Shown here: positions 1 to 7,379 of the stretch, piece by piece | How the letters are laid out: each line of letters starts with the position of its first letter | How positions within the stretch are numbered: position 1 is the stretch's first letter | Position numbers and translations under genes: made by a program | DNA from: Mediterraneibacter gnavus ATCC 29149 | GTDB lineage: Bacteria > Bacillota > Clostridia > Lachnospirales > Lachnospiraceae | DNA: 64,000 nucleotides | Direction: 5' to 3' | NCBI RefSeq assembly: GCF_008121495.1 | Contig: NZ_CP043051.1 | Span: 1,715,501-1,779,500, forward strand | Notes under the pieces: generated by a model | What the model was told of the DNA's origin: nothing | The model's database searches: none | Seen by the model: only the letters and a program-made list of their open reading frames with translations

Positions 1-45
1 GGTAGAATGATTATGACAAATAAGAATTTTTTGCTCCATACGCCC

Positions 46-106
46 TTGACAATAGTCCTTACAATATACTATAATAGTATTTGTAAATACTATTTGTAAG
101 AGGAGG
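46..106 (+). promoter_or_regulatory. marR-MATE promoter with palindromic operator
   Basis: A near-consensus promoter is visible: TTGACA at 46-51, an 18-nt spacer, and TATAAT at 70-75. A perfect inverted repeat with 10-bp arms (AATAGTATTT, 2-nt centre, AAATACTATT) lies at 73-94, overlapping the -10 and the transcription start. TATTTGTAA also occurs twice directly (78-86 and 91-99). The ribosome site AGGAGG at 101-106 precedes the ATG at 111. This is the expected layout for autorepression by the MarR protein encoded next; binding itself is inferred. Confidence 0.85.
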
Positions 107-110
107 ACTT

Positions 111-545
111 ATGGAAAACAATCATTTTAACGTTGCGTGGGCGAAAAGCACTGCGCTATATACAAAAGCAGCTTCAGTACTTGGCGTCGGATACCCGGAA
201 ATGATGGTGCTGTATGCGCTGGAATCCATGGGAGAACTGACGCAAAAGCAGATCGCAGAGAATTTCGGTATGCAAAAACAGACGGTTCATACGGTCGTGA
301 GCGCACTTCAAAAGAAGGGCTATTTACTGTTGGAGGCCAGCGAGGGCGATAAACGTGAGAAGCGGATCGTCTTGACTGAAAGCGGACAGGTATACGCCCA
401 CAGAATGATTGCGCCTTTACGAAAAGCCGAGGAGAAGGTTTATAGAACAATCGGGAACGAACGGCTCCAAGCCATGTGTGAAATTCTTGACCTTTTCAAT
501 CTTCTCTTTGAAAGAGAGCTGAGAGGAGGTCTGGGCAGTGAATAA
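111..545 (+). CDS. MarR-family transcriptional regulator
   Basis: The product is a 144-residue winged-helix protein of typical MarR length. The DNA-binding region around residues 45-90 (LTQKQIAENFGMQKQTVHTV, then a KKGYL wing helix and a basic wing with DKREKR) matches the family. MarR proteins repress neighbouring efflux genes and release DNA when a ligand binds; the ligand here is unknown. The gene overlaps the downstream MATE gene by 8 nt, so the two are probably translationally coupled. A palindrome over its own promoter suggests autorepression of the whole operon. Confidence 0.9.
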   Translation: MENNHFNVAWAKSTALYTKAASVLGVGYPEMMVLYALESMGELTQKQIAENFGMQKQTVHTVVSALQKKGYLLLEASEGDKREKRIVLTESGQVYAHRMIAPLRKAEEKVYRTIGNERLQAMCEILDLFNLLFERELRGGLGSE

Positions 546-1839
546 CAAGCGGACTTTCTTTCAGTATGTGATTCCGTCCGTGTTATCCTTTGCGCTTTCC
601 GGGGTGTATGCCATCGTTGACGGTTTCTTTGTAGGCAACTCAATCGGGGATGCCGGACTTTCCGCAATCAACATTGCATATCCCATCACGGCGGTCCTGC
701 AATCCGTAGGGACAGGAATCGGAATGGGTGGTTCAGTCAAATACTCCATTCTGAAAGCAGCAGGAAATGAGAAAAAAGCACGGGAGTTCGTTGCCGGTGC
801 AACATGGCTGATGCTTCTTTTCAGCGCTGTCCTGACTGTCACCGTTTTCTTCACTTCAGAGAAAATCCTTTCTGCCCTTGGTGCATCGGGCGAGTTGCTT
901 ACTCTGGGAAATGAGTATATCAAGGTAATTGCCCTTGGAGCGATTTTACAGGTGTTCGGCACCGGACTGGTTCCGTTTATGCGTAATTACGGCGGTTCTT
1001 TGTGGGCAATGATCGCTATGATCTGCGGCTTTGCTACCAATGTTGCTCTTGACTATACTTTTGTGTGGGTTCTTGGACGGGGCATGTACGGTGCGGCATT
1101 GGCGACCATTATTGGGCAGGGAGTTACCATGGCGGTTGCACTCGTGTATTGCGCCATCAAAAAGAACCTCACTCTGAAAATCGCACCTGTTGATACCCCG
1201 AAAACGGCATTTCAGATATTAAAAATCGGACTTGCTCCATTTGGCTTGACCCTTGCCCCAAATATCTCTCTTGTGATCATCAACCGATTTTCGGTTTATT
1301 ATGGCGGACAGGAGGCTATCGCCACCTATGCCTGTATCTCCTATATCATCTGCATTGTTTATCTTCTTTTGCAGGGTGTCGGTGATGGTAGCCAGCCGCT
1401 CATGAGTCAGTTCTACGGAGCAGGCGAAGAAAAATCGCTCAAACAAACCAAAACGCTGGCGTATGAATTTTCCATGGTTTTGGCGGTAATCAGTGCGATT
1501 CTGATTTACCTGCTCCGTGGAAAGATTGGACTACTGTTCGGTTCATCTGCCGAGGTAAACGCAGGGGTCATAAAGGTCATGCCGATCTTCCTTGTGTCGG
1601 TTCCGTTTGACGCCATCACACGAGTTTCCGCGGCGGCTTTCTACGCAACCGAAAAAAGTGTGCTGTCCTATGTTCTGACCTTTATCGAACCCATCATCAT
1701 GCTGGTGTTGATGCTGATGCTGCCGCCGGTGTTTGGCGGTCAAATCACGATTTGGTGGAGCGCCGTATTTGCAAAGGTCATTACCGCATCAGTAAGCATT
1801 GTGCTGTCCGTTAGATACAGCGCACAAAGAAATCGATAA
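538..1839 (+). CDS. MATE-family multidrug efflux transporter
   Basis: A 433-residue polytopic membrane protein with about twelve hydrophobic segments and the early PSVLSFALSGVYAIVDGFFVG stretch (split here as PSVLSFALSG and VYAIVDGFFVG) that is typical of bacterial MATE (DinF/NorM-like) proteins. Such proteins export cationic drugs or toxins using Na+ or H+ gradients; the substrate cannot be read from the sequence. The start is GTG at 538, nine bases after a GAGAGGAGG ribosome site inside the end of marR. The operon is likely controlled by the MarR protein. A group II intron begins 9 nt after the stop codon, so the transcript end may be affected. Confidence 0.92.
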   Translation: MNNKRTFFQYVIPSVLSFALSGVYAIVDGFFVGNSIGDAGLSAINIAYPITAVLQSVGTGIGMGGSVKYSILKAAGNEKKAREFVAGATWLMLLFSAVLTVTVFFTSEKILSALGASGELLTLGNEYIKVIALGAILQVFGTGLVPFMRNYGGSLWAMIAMICGFATNVALDYTFVWVLGRGMYGAALATIIGQGVTMAVALVYCAIKKNLTLKIAPVDTPKTAFQILKIGLAPFGLTLAPNISLVIINRFSVYYGGQEAIATYACISYIICIVYLLLQGVGDGSQPLMSQFYGAGEEKSLKQTKTLAYEFSMVLAVISAILIYLLRGKIGLLFGSSAEVNAGVIKVMPIFLVSVPFDAITRVSAAAFYATEKSVLSYVLTFIEPIIMLVLMLMLPPVFGGQITIWWSAVFAKVITASVSIVLSVRYSAQRNR

Positions 1840-1848
1840 CTTCCAGTT

Positions 1849-3715
1849 GTGCGCCCAGCTAAGGGTGTGTAGTCAAGCCGGTGGGATTCCGGTTTATCCA
1901 AGGTTTAGCCAACCAGATAATAGCGAGTCTTGGGATGATGCCGGTAACGGCATCTGACAAGCGTAGACAGCAAGAAAGCAGGGTTGAATAGTGATTGAGC
2001 TTCGAAACGTTAACTTCAGTCGGTCGACGTCTTAACTGGTGCGGAAGACAATAGCATGTAATGCGATATGGCGAGTATTATGTGGCACTGCGGAGTCAGA
2101 GAACCAATCATGTTTTACATTGTGAATACACATCAACTGGGGAGAACCTGCCATTTCTCGAAGAAGAGTATGAAGTTGCAACTGAAAACGGAGGATTTCA
2201 AATGAATGGTAGGTGGTCGGACAATCCCATAGTACTGTAGAAATCGGGCAATGCCTATGGAGGGAAGGGGATTGCATAGTAAAGGTCTTACTGAGGACAC
2301 ATTATCCGTACTCAGGGACGGAGGAAATAATGGAAACGAAATTAGTAAGAATAGCTGAGATATCGGCAACATCAAAACATCCTATATTTACATCAGTGTA
2401 CCATTTGATAAATGAAGATATGCTAAAGCAATGCCATAGGGAATTAGATGGGAACAAAGCAGTCGGAATTGACAAGGTAACTAAGGATGAGTATGGGAAG
2501 AACCTTGATAGAAATATCAAGGAACTGGTACAGAGGTTGAAAAACAAATCCTTTAAGCCATTTCCGTCACTGAGGGTATATATACCTAAAGGAAATGGAA
2601 AGAAACGACCATTAGGGATTGCTTCCTATGAAGATAAGATTGTACAAATGGCAGTGAAGAAAATACTGGGAGCTATTTATGAACCGAGATTCCTAAACTG
2701 CATGTATGGATTCAGACCGAATAGGGGGTGTCACGAAGCAATAAAAGAAGTATACCAACGGATAAGCTATGGAAAAATCAGCTATATCGTAGATGCCGAT
2801 ATCAAAGGTTTCTTTGACCATATCGACCATGATTGGATGATGAAGTTCCTTGAATGGAATATACAGGATAGGAACTTATTGTGGCTAATACGTAAATACC
2901 TCAAAGCAGGAATAATAGAGCAAGGAAAATTCGAGCCAACAGAGGAAGGTTCGGCACAAGGCTCAGTAATGAGTCCGATGCTTGCAAATATATACATGCA
3001 TTATGTGCTGACGCTGTGGTTTAAGCTGGTGGTGCAAAGGGAAATGCATGGAGAGTGTTTTCTCGTCAACTTTGCGGATGATTTTGTTGCAGGATTTCAA
3101 TATAAGTCAGAAGCTGAAAGATACTATAAAGAGTTAAAGGAACGAATGGAAAAGTTTGGACTGGAGCTGGAAAGTAGTAAAAGCAGACTGATTGAATTTG
3201 GGAGATTTGCAGAGCAGAATCGTAGAGCAAGAGGAGAATGTAAGCCTGAAACATTTGATTTTCTGGGATTTACCTTCTACTGTAGCAAAACTCGAAAGGG
3301 AGGTTTCGTACCAAAGGTACAGACTTCAAGAAAGAAGTTTGAGCAAAAGGTTAGAGCATACAAGAACTGGATTTACGATAATCGAAATCGACCAATGCGA
3401 GAAATAATTAAAGAGTTGAACGTAAAACTAATTGGACACTATCGGTATTATGGTGTTACATGGAATTTTCGGAAGATAACAACATTCCTGCACAGAGTAC
3501 AACAGTTTCTATTCAAAGCCATGAATCGGAGAGGTTGTAGACGGGCATACACATGGAATGGATTTGTGGAAATGCTCAAGTATTACCCGTTAGCAAAACC
3601 TAAAACGTACTATTGTTTATATTGAAGCGAATGTTACTATGAGGAGCCGTATGCGGGAAAGCCGCACGTACGGATCTGTGAGGGGCTAAGATTGAGAGGT
3701 CTTAGTCTACTCGAC
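1849..3715 (+). mobile_element. Group II intron 1 (downstream of MATE gene)
   Basis: The element begins with GTGCGCCCAG at 1849, the usual 5' end of bacterial group II introns, and contains a maturase gene at 2330-3625. A canonical domain V hairpin lies at about 3644-3676 (GAGCCGTATGCGGG, a GAAA-like bulge, then CCGCACGTACGGATC). A domain VI hairpin follows and the 3' end reads CTACTCGAC at 3715. The 1849-2329 stretch holds ribozyme domains I-III and no gene of its own. It lies in the 3' untranslated region between the MATE stop and the hairpin terminator at 3749. The 3' boundary is set by analogy with intron 2 and could be off by a few bases. Confidence 0.9.
2330..3625 (+). CDS. ltrA: Group II intron-encoded reverse transcriptase/maturase
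   Basis: The protein has about 431 residues from ATG 2330, preceded by a GGAGG ribosome site; the open frame extends further upstream but that part is ribozyme sequence. Reverse-transcriptase blocks are present (KRPLGIASYEDKIVQ, YGFRPNRGCHEA, DADIKGFFDHIDHDWM) with a FADDF catalytic box in place of YADD. A maturase/X domain follows (around GHYRYYGV). There is no C-terminal HNH endonuclease domain, unlike intron 2. It should splice and mobilise its own intron. It is clearly different in sequence from the intron 2 protein, so the two introns are independent arrivals. Confidence 0.93.
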   Translation: METKLVRIAEISATSKHPIFTSVYHLINEDMLKQCHRELDGNKAVGIDKVTKDEYGKNLDRNIKELVQRLKNKSFKPFPSLRVYIPKGNGKKRPLGIASYEDKIVQMAVKKILGAIYEPRFLNCMYGFRPNRGCHEAIKEVYQRISYGKISYIVDADIKGFFDHIDHDWMMKFLEWNIQDRNLLWLIRKYLKAGIIEQGKFEPTEEGSAQGSVMSPMLANIYMHYVLTLWFKLVVQREMHGECFLVNFADDFVAGFQYKSEAERYYKELKERMEKFGLELESSKSRLIEFGRFAEQNRRARGECKPETFDFLGFTFYCSKTRKGGFVPKVQTSRKKFEQKVRAYKNWIYDNRNRPMREIIKELNVKLIGHYRYYGVTWNFRKITTFLHRVQQFLFKAMNRRGCRRAYTWNGFVEMLKYYPLAKPKTYYCLY

Positions 3716-3748
3716 TATCGTTCTGATTTTCAACTGAATAACCACAGT

Positions 3749-3802
3749 AAAAACCGCTGCTACATGGAAGCTAACAAACCATGCAACAGCGGTTTTTCTT
3801 TA
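3749..3802. terminator. Bidirectional hairpin terminator
   Basis: An A-tract and CCGCTG arm (3749-3759) with a second arm CATGG (3763-3767) pair with CCATG (3779-3783) and CAGCGGTTTTT (3787-3797). The hairpin ends in a T-run on both strands, between the rightward MATE/intron unit and the leftward XRE gene. Convergent transcripts can both end here. Confidence 0.85.
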
Positions 3803-4606
3803 CCGTTTTTTCCTTTGGCTGATAGGCGTTCCCATTTTCTTTGATTTTTTGAGAATCCGAATGAGCCAGCGAAATTCTTCATCTGACAGATTTTTATAGT
3901 TGATACCGAGCTGCTTGCAGTAAAGGACAACGAGCTTTTCATCCCGACTGCCCTTGAAATTTTCGACCGCTTCCAGATTTTCTTTCAGTTCATCGGCAAC
4001 GGTGGTCTGGGGCGCACTCTCACTGTCCTTTTTGTGAGCTTCCCGAATATCCCGGATAATGAGATTGAGGTCATCCAGAACCATGTGGCTGAAATATTCA
4101 TCATCGCTGATATGGGCGGCTTGCAGCACTTTCAAATGCGGGTCATCTTCGCCGGGGCGATACCGTTCAATGATTTCATGCCGGACGGTATCGACAAGTG
4201 CATTGAGATTTTGAATCTGCATGGTGGCAATCCCGTCCACATAAATCTCAATGTCTGCAAGAAACTTGATAAAATCTTTATGTGTGGCAAGCTCACAGAG
4301 CAGACGGTTGTTAATCCGACCGCTTTTCAGGAGAGCAACCATCTCATCATTCAAATGCAGCTCCGTCAATGACGTGTTGATCTGCTCCCTGTTCTCTGTC
4401 CGGCACAGTAGATAATCAACGGAAACCCCATAGAAGTCTGCCAGCGTGATAAGGTTGCCATGATTGATTTCCTTAAAATCCTCTTTTTCATAACTTCCGA
4501 GAGCAGATTTGGAAATACCCGTCAGCTTTGATAGTTCTTCCAGATTTAAGCCTTTGTCCTTGCGGAGTTCCCAAAGGCGTTCCTGTATGCTTGTTGCTCC
4601 TTTCAT
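3800..4606 (-). CDS. XRE-family regulator of the mobilizable element
   Basis: A 268-residue protein with an N-terminal helix-turn-helix of the Cro/CI/XRE type (IQERLWELRKDKGLNLEELS, then TGISKSALGSYE) and the ADFYGVSVDYLL segment typical of phage-like repressors. The remaining 190 residues are helical and end in a basic tail (KKSKKMGTPISQRKKR); no catalytic motif is visible. It is read leftward, away from the replication and mobilization genes. That layout is usual for the repressor-like regulator at the edge of clostridial IMEs. It probably represses the divergent transfer genes; this is inference from position. Confidence 0.88.
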   Translation of the reverse strand: MKGATSIQERLWELRKDKGLNLEELSKLTGISKSALGSYEKEDFKEINHGNLITLADFYGVSVDYLLCRTENREQINTSLTELHLNDEMVALLKSGRINNRLLCELATHKDFIKFLADIEIYVDGIATMQIQNLNALVDTVRHEIIERYRPGEDDPHLKVLQAAHISDDEYFSHMVLDDLNLIIRDIREAHKKDSESAPQTTVADELKENLEAVENFKGSRDEKLVVLYCKQLGINYKNLSDEEFRWLIRILKKSKKMGTPISQRKKR

Positions 4607-4652
4607 GGGCGCACACTCCTTTCCGGCGGTTTCATTGCTGCCGCTTAACTGG

Positions 4653-4661
4653 ATTATATCA
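4653..4661 (-). promoter_or_regulatory. Extended -10 promoter of the XRE gene
   Basis: On the minus strand this reads TGATATAAT, an extended -10 element, about 45 nt upstream of the start codon at 4606. An AAGGAG ribosome site precedes the start. No good -35 box is visible. Confidence 0.5.
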
Positions 4662-5089
4662 CACTTTCCGCAATCGTGGAAATTTCTGATTTTTACTCCT
4701 AATTCCTACTTTGTGGACATACGGCACAGGGCACAAAAATGTTCTATGATACAGGTAGTTCATCGATGGATTATTCCAATCGAATGACCAGCCTGTGTGG
4801 GATATGCTTCCCCGGCGATGTAGTGCCATGACTTTTGGCAGGGATGTGGAGGAACCCTGACCGAAACGAGCGTACCAAAGGGAGCGATACGCCGCTGTGA
4901 GATTCAGGGGAGGAACGACACCGGGGAGAACTGGCGAACTGACACCGAAATGATACCGAAACACGACAATCTGATAGGGGGATAGTCTACCCTATCGCTG
5001 ATACTTCGGGAGATTTTAGGCGGCTCTATGGCTGTAATTTTTCCGAAAATCGCCCCGAAACCATACACAAAAACGGGAGGAAGCGCAAT
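4662..5089. repeat. Gene-free leader with phased CCGAAA repeats and a hairpin
   Basis: No credible gene lies between the XRE promoter and 5090. CCGAAA occurs at 4861, 4945, 4956, 5043 and 5055; two of the pairs are spaced 11-12 bp apart, about one helical turn. A 7-bp inverted repeat GATAGGG (4973-4979) / CCCTATC (4990-4996) has a 10-nt loop. The stretch sits directly upstream of the RepA-like gene, so a replication origin or the operator of the XRE protein is plausible. Neither is shown by sequence alone. Confidence 0.4.
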
Positions 5090-5278
5090 ATGCCGAGAAT
5101 GAGCAAAAAGAGGAAACAGGAGCTTTCCTTTTACCTCAATGACCGGGGGCGTGTCACTTACAACGAATTATGCCGGAAATGCCAGCATGGGTGCAAGCAG
5201 AGCTTCCGGGCGGTTGTGATTGACTGCCCCCGTTATTTATCCAAACGAGCAAAGAAAAAGGAGGAACACACCGAATGA
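5090..5278 (+). CDS. Small Cys-containing conserved IME protein
   Basis: A 62-residue basic protein, preceded by a GGGAGGAAG ribosome site and overlapping the next gene by 4 nt (ATGA). It has three closely spaced cysteines (CRKCQHGC, residues about 28-35) and a fourth further on (IDCPRY), which could bind zinc. Proteins of this size recur directly before the RepA-like gene in clostridial mobilizable elements. I do not recognise a function; a small DNA- or RNA-binding accessory role would fit the charge and position. Confidence 0.7.
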   Translation: MPRMSKKRKQELSFYLNDRGRVTYNELCRKCQHGCKQSFRAVVIDCPRYLSKRAKKKEEHTE

Positions 5279-5616
5279 ATTTTGAATTTATGACGATAGA
5301 CACACCCTTGCCGCCCTGTATGCCTTTTCCCAGGGCGTTGACAGGATTTCCAGTCAGCAGCACCGCAAAGGTCATGTACTGCCGGATGCTGGACGCTATG
5401 CTCTCCAAAGGGCAGGAGGACGAGAACGGAATCCTGTTTGTCTGCTTCCCTGTCACAGCCATTGCCGCAGTCCTGTCCCGCAGCCCCATGACGGTCAAGC
5501 GTTCTTTGAATGAACTGGAAACCGCCGGACTTATCATGCGGGTGCGTCAGGGCGTTGGAGAACCAAACAGGATTTATGTGCTGATACCGGGAAAGGAGGA
5601 CGCTGCCCTTGCCTGA
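5275..5616 (+). CDS. RepA-like replication initiator, short form
   Basis: The 113-residue product resembles the N-terminal winged-helix domain of replication initiator protein A of Gram-positive plasmids. It has an MLDAMLSKGQEDENGILFVC segment, then a helix-turn-helix (VTAIAAVLSRSPMTVKRSLN) and the GEPNRIYVLIP strand near the end. Full RepA proteins are two to three times longer, so this is a compact, element-specific version or a regulator derived from it. It overlaps both neighbours and is transcribed with DUF3847. It probably acts at an origin on the circular form of the element; that is inference. Confidence 0.7.
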   Translation: MNFEFMTIDTPLPPCMPFPRALTGFPVSSTAKVMYCRMLDAMLSKGQEDENGILFVCFPVTAIAAVLSRSPMTVKRSLNELETAGLIMRVRQGVGEPNRIYVLIPGKEDAALA

Positions 5617-5905
5617 TACCTCAAAGCTGGAAAGGCTCAACCGGGAGATGGAGAAAAGCGAAAAGAAACTGCGGAAAGCCATCAATGATGAAAAGGCATT
5701 GCAGCACCAGTTAAAGCAGCTTACCCGAAAGGAACGGACGCACCGGCTCTGTACCCGTGGCGGTATGCTGGAAAGTTTTCTGCAAGAGCCGGAACGCCTG
5801 ACAGATGATGATGTCATGATGTTGTTGAAACTCATTTTTCACAGGCAGGACACGCAGGAACTATTGAAAAAACTGCTGGAACGGGAGAAGCCGGAAACCC
5901 CTTAG
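5609..5905 (+). CDS. DUF3847 protein
   Basis: This 98-residue, highly charged protein has a predicted N-terminal coiled coil (LNREMEKSEKKLRKAINDEK) followed by the RKERTHRLCTRGGMLE motif typical of DUF3847. That family is found almost only beside MobA/MobL relaxases in Firmicutes elements, which suggests a relaxosome accessory role; no experimental function is known to me. It starts within the end of the RepA-like gene. Its stop codon lies in the left hairpin of the predicted oriT. Confidence 0.8.
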   Translation: MPDTSKLERLNREMEKSEKKLRKAINDEKALQHQLKQLTRKERTHRLCTRGGMLESFLQEPERLTDDDVMMLLKLIFHRQDTQELLKKLLEREKPETP

Positions 5906-5945
5906 TTTACTAAGGGCGCAATTATACACCACCCAGAGGTTGGTG
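5899..5945 (-). other. oriT: Predicted oriT of the IME (MobQ-type nic region)
   Basis: On the minus strand an imperfect inverted repeat (CACCAACC, TCTG, GGTGGTG; plus-strand 5927-5945) is followed after a few bases by TATAATTGCGCCCTTA (plus-strand 5911-5926). This matches the RSF1010/pSK41-class nic core TAA-x-TGCGCCCT as I recall it, and the order (hairpin, short gap, nic) is the one seen in MobQ-type origins. A second hairpin CCCTTAG/CTAAGGG lies at 5899-5916. The matching relaxase gene (7380) is downstream, separated only by a cargo gene. Confidence 0.7.
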
Positions 5946-6211
5946 CATTGCGTTCTCCGAAGGCTCCTCGCCGGAGGGCTGTGATTTTCCGCAGTCATGG
6001 TCTGCTTCAAATCAAACAGGAGACGCTACGCTTCCCCTGCGCTGGCTGCCGCCAGCTACCCTTTTGTGGACCTGCCCTCTGGGGACACCTTGCGCTGCAA
6101 GCTGTTCCCAGCCGACAAGTAAAATATGGCTTGACTTAAAATTTTTATTCAGTTACCCTTAGATAAGAGTTACCGGTAGCTCTTTACCTAATCAATAAGG
6201 AGCGTGTAAAA
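5946..6211. other. Non-coding stretch between oriT and C45 hydrolase gene
   Basis: No convincing gene is present. A short hairpin CTCCG/CGGAG is visible at about 5954-5976. Base composition shifts from GC-rich to AT-rich at about 6125, which probably marks the edge of the cargo insertion. The ribosome site for the next gene (AAGGAG, 6198-6203) lies at the right end. Confidence 0.5.
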
Positions 6212-7222
6212 ATGTATCATGCACATTTTAGGGGAACACACTACGAAGCTGGTTTTCGGTGGGGTTCCTTACTGTTAAAACACAAAAATATAATTTTGGA
6301 GAACATACCATTTGAAATCACACAGGAGCGGATTGACTATGCTTTGTCCTGCCTTCCGATTTATGAAAAGTATTACCATGAGATTATGGAAGAAATTCAA
6401 GGTCTGGCAGATGGACAACAATGTGATGTCCGTATTCTGCAAGCTGTATTATTTAGTATGTACTCTATGCCGCCATCTTGTAATTGCTCTTGTTTTGCTT
6501 TTACAACGGAGCATGAAATTCTTCTGGGACGAAACAGTGATTTTCTGACAGAAATCGAAAGACTAAATCAGAATGTAGTTTATAAATTGACAGATGGAGT
6601 TTATTCTTTCACAGGAAATACAACTGCTTTTGTTGAGATTGAAGATGGCGTTAATGAACATGGTTTAGCGGTTGGTCTAACATCCGTCTATCCTAACCAA
6701 TGCAAACCGGGATTTAACGCAGGTATGATTGTCAGATACCTGCTGGAGAAATGTAAAAATGTATCGGAAGCTGTCTCCTGTTTATATCAACTACCGATTG
6801 CTTCAGCGCAAACTTTAACCTTAGCTGATGCAATGGGGACGATAACAGTTATAGAATGTAATGCGGAACAGATAAAAGTAGAAAAGACATTGAATAACAA
6901 TCTTTCTTTTGTCTGCGCAACAAACACTTTCCATTTTCCAGAAATGATAGGCTATAACAACGATAAAATTGATAATTGGTTTGCAGAAGAACGGTATCAA
7001 ACATTGTATTCAGCTTTTAACAGAAAAAATGGAGGTTTCAATCTTCCATTTGCAGAAAAATTGTTGTCTGGGGATTATGGTTTTCTCTGCCAGTATGACA
7101 GAAGTACTGGTAAAGATACTGTCTGGTCAGTCATCTATGATATGAAACGACACAAAATTTATCGAAGCGAAGGGAATCCCGGACGACACAAATTCAAAGA
7201 AGATACTCGTTTTCAGTTTTGA
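6212..7222 (+). CDS. C45/choloylglycine-hydrolase-like amide hydrolase (cargo)
   Basis: A 336-residue protein resembling the linear-amide C-N hydrolase (NTN) families that include penicillin acyltransferase-like C45 peptidases. Visible features are an early GxHYEAGFRWG segment, a Cys cluster SCNCSCFAF at about residues 89-96 where the family nucleophile lies, the GRNSDF motif and the NEHGLAVGLTSV motif. Such enzymes cleave or exchange acyl amides, and some act on bile salts, beta-lactams or N-acyl homoserine lactones; the substrate here is unknown. The gene is much more AT-rich than its neighbours and has its own terminator, so it looks like an acquired cargo gene between oriT and the relaxase. 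Confidence 0.75.
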   Translation: MYHAHFRGTHYEAGFRWGSLLLKHKNIILENIPFEITQERIDYALSCLPIYEKYYHEIMEEIQGLADGQQCDVRILQAVLFSMYSMPPSCNCSCFAFTTEHEILLGRNSDFLTEIERLNQNVVYKLTDGVYSFTGNTTAFVEIEDGVNEHGLAVGLTSVYPNQCKPGFNAGMIVRYLLEKCKNVSEAVSCLYQLPIASAQTLTLADAMGTITVIECNAEQIKVEKTLNNNLSFVCATNTFHFPEMIGYNNDKIDNWFAEERYQTLYSAFNRKNGGFNLPFAEKLLSGDYGFLCQYDRSTGKDTVWSVIYDMKRHKIYRSEGNPGRHKFKEDTRFQF

Positions 7223-7281
7223 TTTTTCAAGCTGATATATTACTACAACTAAATACTCGCCGCCCACACAGCGGCACATTA

Positions 7282-7317
7282 AGCAGGAAATCTGAAAAAG
7301 ATCTCCTGCTTTTTTTC
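7282..7317 (+). terminator. Terminator after C45 hydrolase gene
   Basis: AGCAGGA (7282-7288) pairs with TCCTGCT (7304-7310) and is followed by seven T residues. It ends the cargo transcript about 60 nt before the relaxase gene. Confidence 0.85.
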
Positions 7318-7379
7318 TGCACAAAATGAAGTGGTAAAACGCCACCCCATCCACCAATTACCGAAAGGAGGGACACGAA

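Noticed and set aside
2330..3625. Retron or diversity-generating reverse transcriptase
   Set aside because: Group II ribozyme ends and domain V flank the gene, so it is an intron maturase. The same applies to 36,081-37,859.
5948..6139. 63-codon open frame between oriT and the C45 gene
   Set aside because: No ribosome site, composition like the surrounding non-coding DNA, and its start overlaps the oriT edge.
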